Assembly: GCA_964385055.1 (NCBI GenBank)
Contig: CAYLMH010000062.1
Coordinates: forward strand, 1 to 5,554
Length of the DNA: 5,554 nt
Source of the DNA: JACRPI01 sp964385055
GTDB lineage: Archaea > Nanobdellota > Nanobdellia > Woesearchaeales > DSVV01
Direction: 5' to 3'
Position 1 is the first letter of the stretch. The number at the start of each line of letters is the position of its first letter. Positions 4,008 to 5,554 of the stretch are shown one piece after another. The position numbers and the translations under genes are program-made. The notes below the pieces were generated by a model, which worked only from the letters and a program-made list of their open reading frames with translations, did not search any database and was not told where the DNA came from.

Positions 4008-5507
4008 ATGACAGCAGCAACGACGATTCATATACCATCTGATGACAGAAAAACGCTTGAAAAAAATCTTCGCGCAATTCTCTTAGAATGTAGAGCAGCA
4101 AGCATCACCCAAAACATCGCGGAAAAGTTCCTCGTCCCCTTCGCACTCTTTTTACAGGCATCTGCTTTTTCTATTGGTCTTCTTTCTACTCTTCCTCAGC
4201 TTCTTGGCGCCCTCACGCAGCTTTTTTCTGTCAAAGTTCTTCACACATTTCCCGATAGAAAAAAAGTTATTGTCAAATTTCTCTTCTACCAGTCCCTTCT
4301 CTGGCTTCCGCTTTTTCTTGTTCCTCTCCTCTTTCCTTCTTTAGGTGTTGTCGCGCTCATTATTTCTTATTGTATCTACTATATGCTTGGCGGTTTTTTC
4401 AATCCAGCATGGATTAGCTGGCTTGTCTATATTGTTCCTGAACACGCGCGCGGTAAATTCTTCGGGAGAAAACATCAGACCGCAGGAAGGTTTGGGTTTT
4501 TTGCAGCAACTCTTGGAGGGTATCTTCTTTCTGTTCTTTCTGATGTTAATTTATGGGTTGCATATGGTATTCTCTTTTTTGTTGCATTTATTGCAAAGCT
4601 TCTCTCTCTCCTTTATGTTCTGCGCATTCATGAAAGCGAAGAAGTGAAGAAAATCCCTTCTTTTGAGGGTGTTACATTTCAAGATTTTATCCGCCACATT
4701 TATGAGACTTCTTTTGGTCAATATGTCGTGTACATGTGTCTCATGAGCTTTGCAGTCAACCTTGCGGCTCCTTTTTTCACACCTTATATGCTCCATACTG
4801 TTGCGGAAGGCGGCCTTGGGTTTTCTTACCTGCAGTTTACTATTATGACTGCGATTGGCGCGTCAGGAGGATTCCTTGTTTTTCGTCATTGGGGTTCGCT
4901 TTCTGATCGCTTTGGCAATAAACGCGTGCTTGTGTTTACTGGTTTTCTTATTCCTTTTGTTCCTCTTCTCTGGCTCTTCTCTTCAAATTTTTATTACCTG
5001 CTTTTTGTTGAATTACTTTCTGGCGTTGTCTGGGCAGGTTTTAACCTCACAACCGCAAACTATGTTTTTGATCTTGTGGGAAGTAAATATAGAATGATTT
5101 ACAACGCGTATTACAACGTTATGACCACAGTCGCCGTCTTTATCGGCGCGCTTGTGGGCAGTGGTTTGCATGTTGTTTCTGTTTGGATTGGGATTCATGA
5201 CATTACATTCCTGTTTTCTGTCTCATTCTTGCTTCGCTTTGCCATCGCGCTTTTCTTTTTTACAAAACTCAAAGAATTGCGCGAAGTTGAAGGATATCAT
5301 TTCTTCTACGAGCTTGCGATCCGACCTATGCAGGGCTTTAGTCATGGCGCTGTTCAATACATGCGCGATAGTTTTATTCATTTTAAAAGAAAACACATTG
5401 TTGACATTTTGAAAGTTGAAAGGTATATTGAAAACGTTGAAATGGACTTAGGAGGAAATGTAAACGAAAAATTATCCACAAAAAGAACAGAGAAAAGAAA
5501 GGTTTAA
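4008..5507 (+). CDS. Major facilitator superfamily (MFS) transporter
   Basis: This 499-residue polytopic membrane protein should move a small solute or drug across the cytoplasmic membrane, driven by an ion gradient; the substrate cannot be told. Visible features are an N-terminal amphipathic stretch (KNLRAILLECRAASITQNIA) and the family-like FLVPFALFLQASAFSIGLLSTLPQ opening helices. A loop with FPDRKK lies between TM2 and TM3, VPEHARGKFFGRK (143-155) follows TM4, and the textbook motif-A repeat GSLSDRFGNKR (296-306) lies in the second half. About 12 hydrophobic segments are apparent, with a long central loop. After the last one (about residue 421) comes an unusually long, charged, probably cytosolic tail of about 79 residues ending in a Lys/Arg-rich segment. 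An upstream in-frame ATG at 3894 would add 38 residues, but that stretch crosses the divergent FKBP promoter and is hydrophobic only because it is T-rich. I prefer 4008; 3894 cannot be excluded. Confidence 0.9.
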   Translation: MTAATTIHIPSDDRKTLEKNLRAILLECRAASITQNIAEKFLVPFALFLQASAFSIGLLSTLPQLLGALTQLFSVKVLHTFPDRKKVIVKFLFYQSLLWLPLFLVPLLFPSLGVVALIISYCIYYMLGGFFNPAWISWLVYIVPEHARGKFFGRKHQTAGRFGFFAATLGGYLLSVLSDVNLWVAYGILFFVAFIAKLLSLLYVLRIHESEEVKKIPSFEGVTFQDFIRHIYETSFGQYVVYMCLMSFAVNLAAPFFTPYMLHTVAEGGLGFSYLQFTIMTAIGASGGFLVFRHWGSLSDRFGNKRVLVFTGFLIPFVPLLWLFSSNFYYLLFVELLSGVVWAGFNLTTANYVFDLVGSKYRMIYNAYYNVMTTVAVFIGALVGSGLHVVSVWIGIHDITFLFSVSFLLRFAIALFFFTKLKELREVEGYHFFYELAIRPMQGFSHGAVQYMRDSFIHFKRKHIVDILKVERYIENVEMDLGGNVNEKLSTKRTEKRKV

Positions 5508-5510
5508 ATA
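5497..5510 (+). promoter_or_regulatory. BRE/TATA promoter for the next gene
   Basis: GAAAGG (5497-5502) is followed by TTTAAATA (5503-5510), with the first T exactly 30 nt before ATG 5533. The box overlaps the MFS stop TAA (5505-5507), as the 1479 box overlaps the racemase stop. Confidence 0.6.
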
Positions 5511-5532
5511 ATAACTTGTCCTGAAGAGGAGT

Positions 5533-5554
5533 ATGTCATCATCTTTTTTTAAAA
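5533..5554 (+). CDS. Start of a downstream gene, cut by the window end
   Basis: ATG 5533 opens a frame reading MSSSFFK before the window ends. The start is supported by the TATA box at 5503-5510 with the 30-nt leaderless spacing. An AGGAG at 5527-5531 is only 1 nt from the ATG, too close to act in the usual way. Nothing can be said about the product. Confidence 0.45.

Overview
The window looks like archaeal chromosomal DNA, probably from a small-genome, uncultivated lineage such as a DPANN (Woesearchaeota-like) archaeon. The reasons are an AT-rich composition, an archaeal SlyD-like FKBP with the DMNHPLAGK signature, a TtuA/Ncs6-related protein, and promoters of archaeal form. Three genes have a purine-rich BRE-like hexamer and a TTTAWAWW box whose first T lies exactly 30 nt before the A of the ATG, which suggests leaderless transcripts. 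The lineage name is inference; the archaeal assignment is well supported. A run of 10 Ns indicates a draft or metagenomic assembly.

Layout. (1) Positions 1-1483 hold a two-gene plus-strand unit: the 3' part of an unrecognised gene, then an Asp/Glu-racemase-family gene overlapping it by 11 bp. The racemase appears broken by an assembly gap, but an 18-bp repeat flanking the gap shows how the ends join and restores a 234-residue protein. (2) Positions 1509-2027 encode a 172-residue protein that I read as a shortened relative of the TtuA/TtcA/Ncs6 tRNA-thiolation enzymes, lacking the ATP-binding SGGKDS loop and the central Cys motif. (3) Positions 2123-2599 (minus) and 2670-3293 (plus) are two unrecognised divergent genes sharing a palindromic TATA element. 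(4) Positions 3294-3427 are a noncoding stretch between convergent genes, densely packed with inverted repeats; one resembles the end hairpin of IS200/IS605-type elements. (5) Positions 3428-3895 (minus) encode the FKBP/SlyD-like prolyl isomerase with a periodic His motif at its N-terminus. (6) Divergent from it is an MFS transporter (4008-5507), followed at 5533 by the first codons of another gene.

Apart from the first two genes, which are clearly translationally linked, the genes look separately transcribed. No phage, CRISPR, complete IS, tRNA or rRNA is visible. The best candidate for something undescribed is the PP-loop-less thiolase-like protein, which parallels the eukaryotic Ncs6/Ncs2 (CTU1/CTU2) active/inactive pair. 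The structured 3299-3398 spacer and the unusually uniform leaderless promoters come next.
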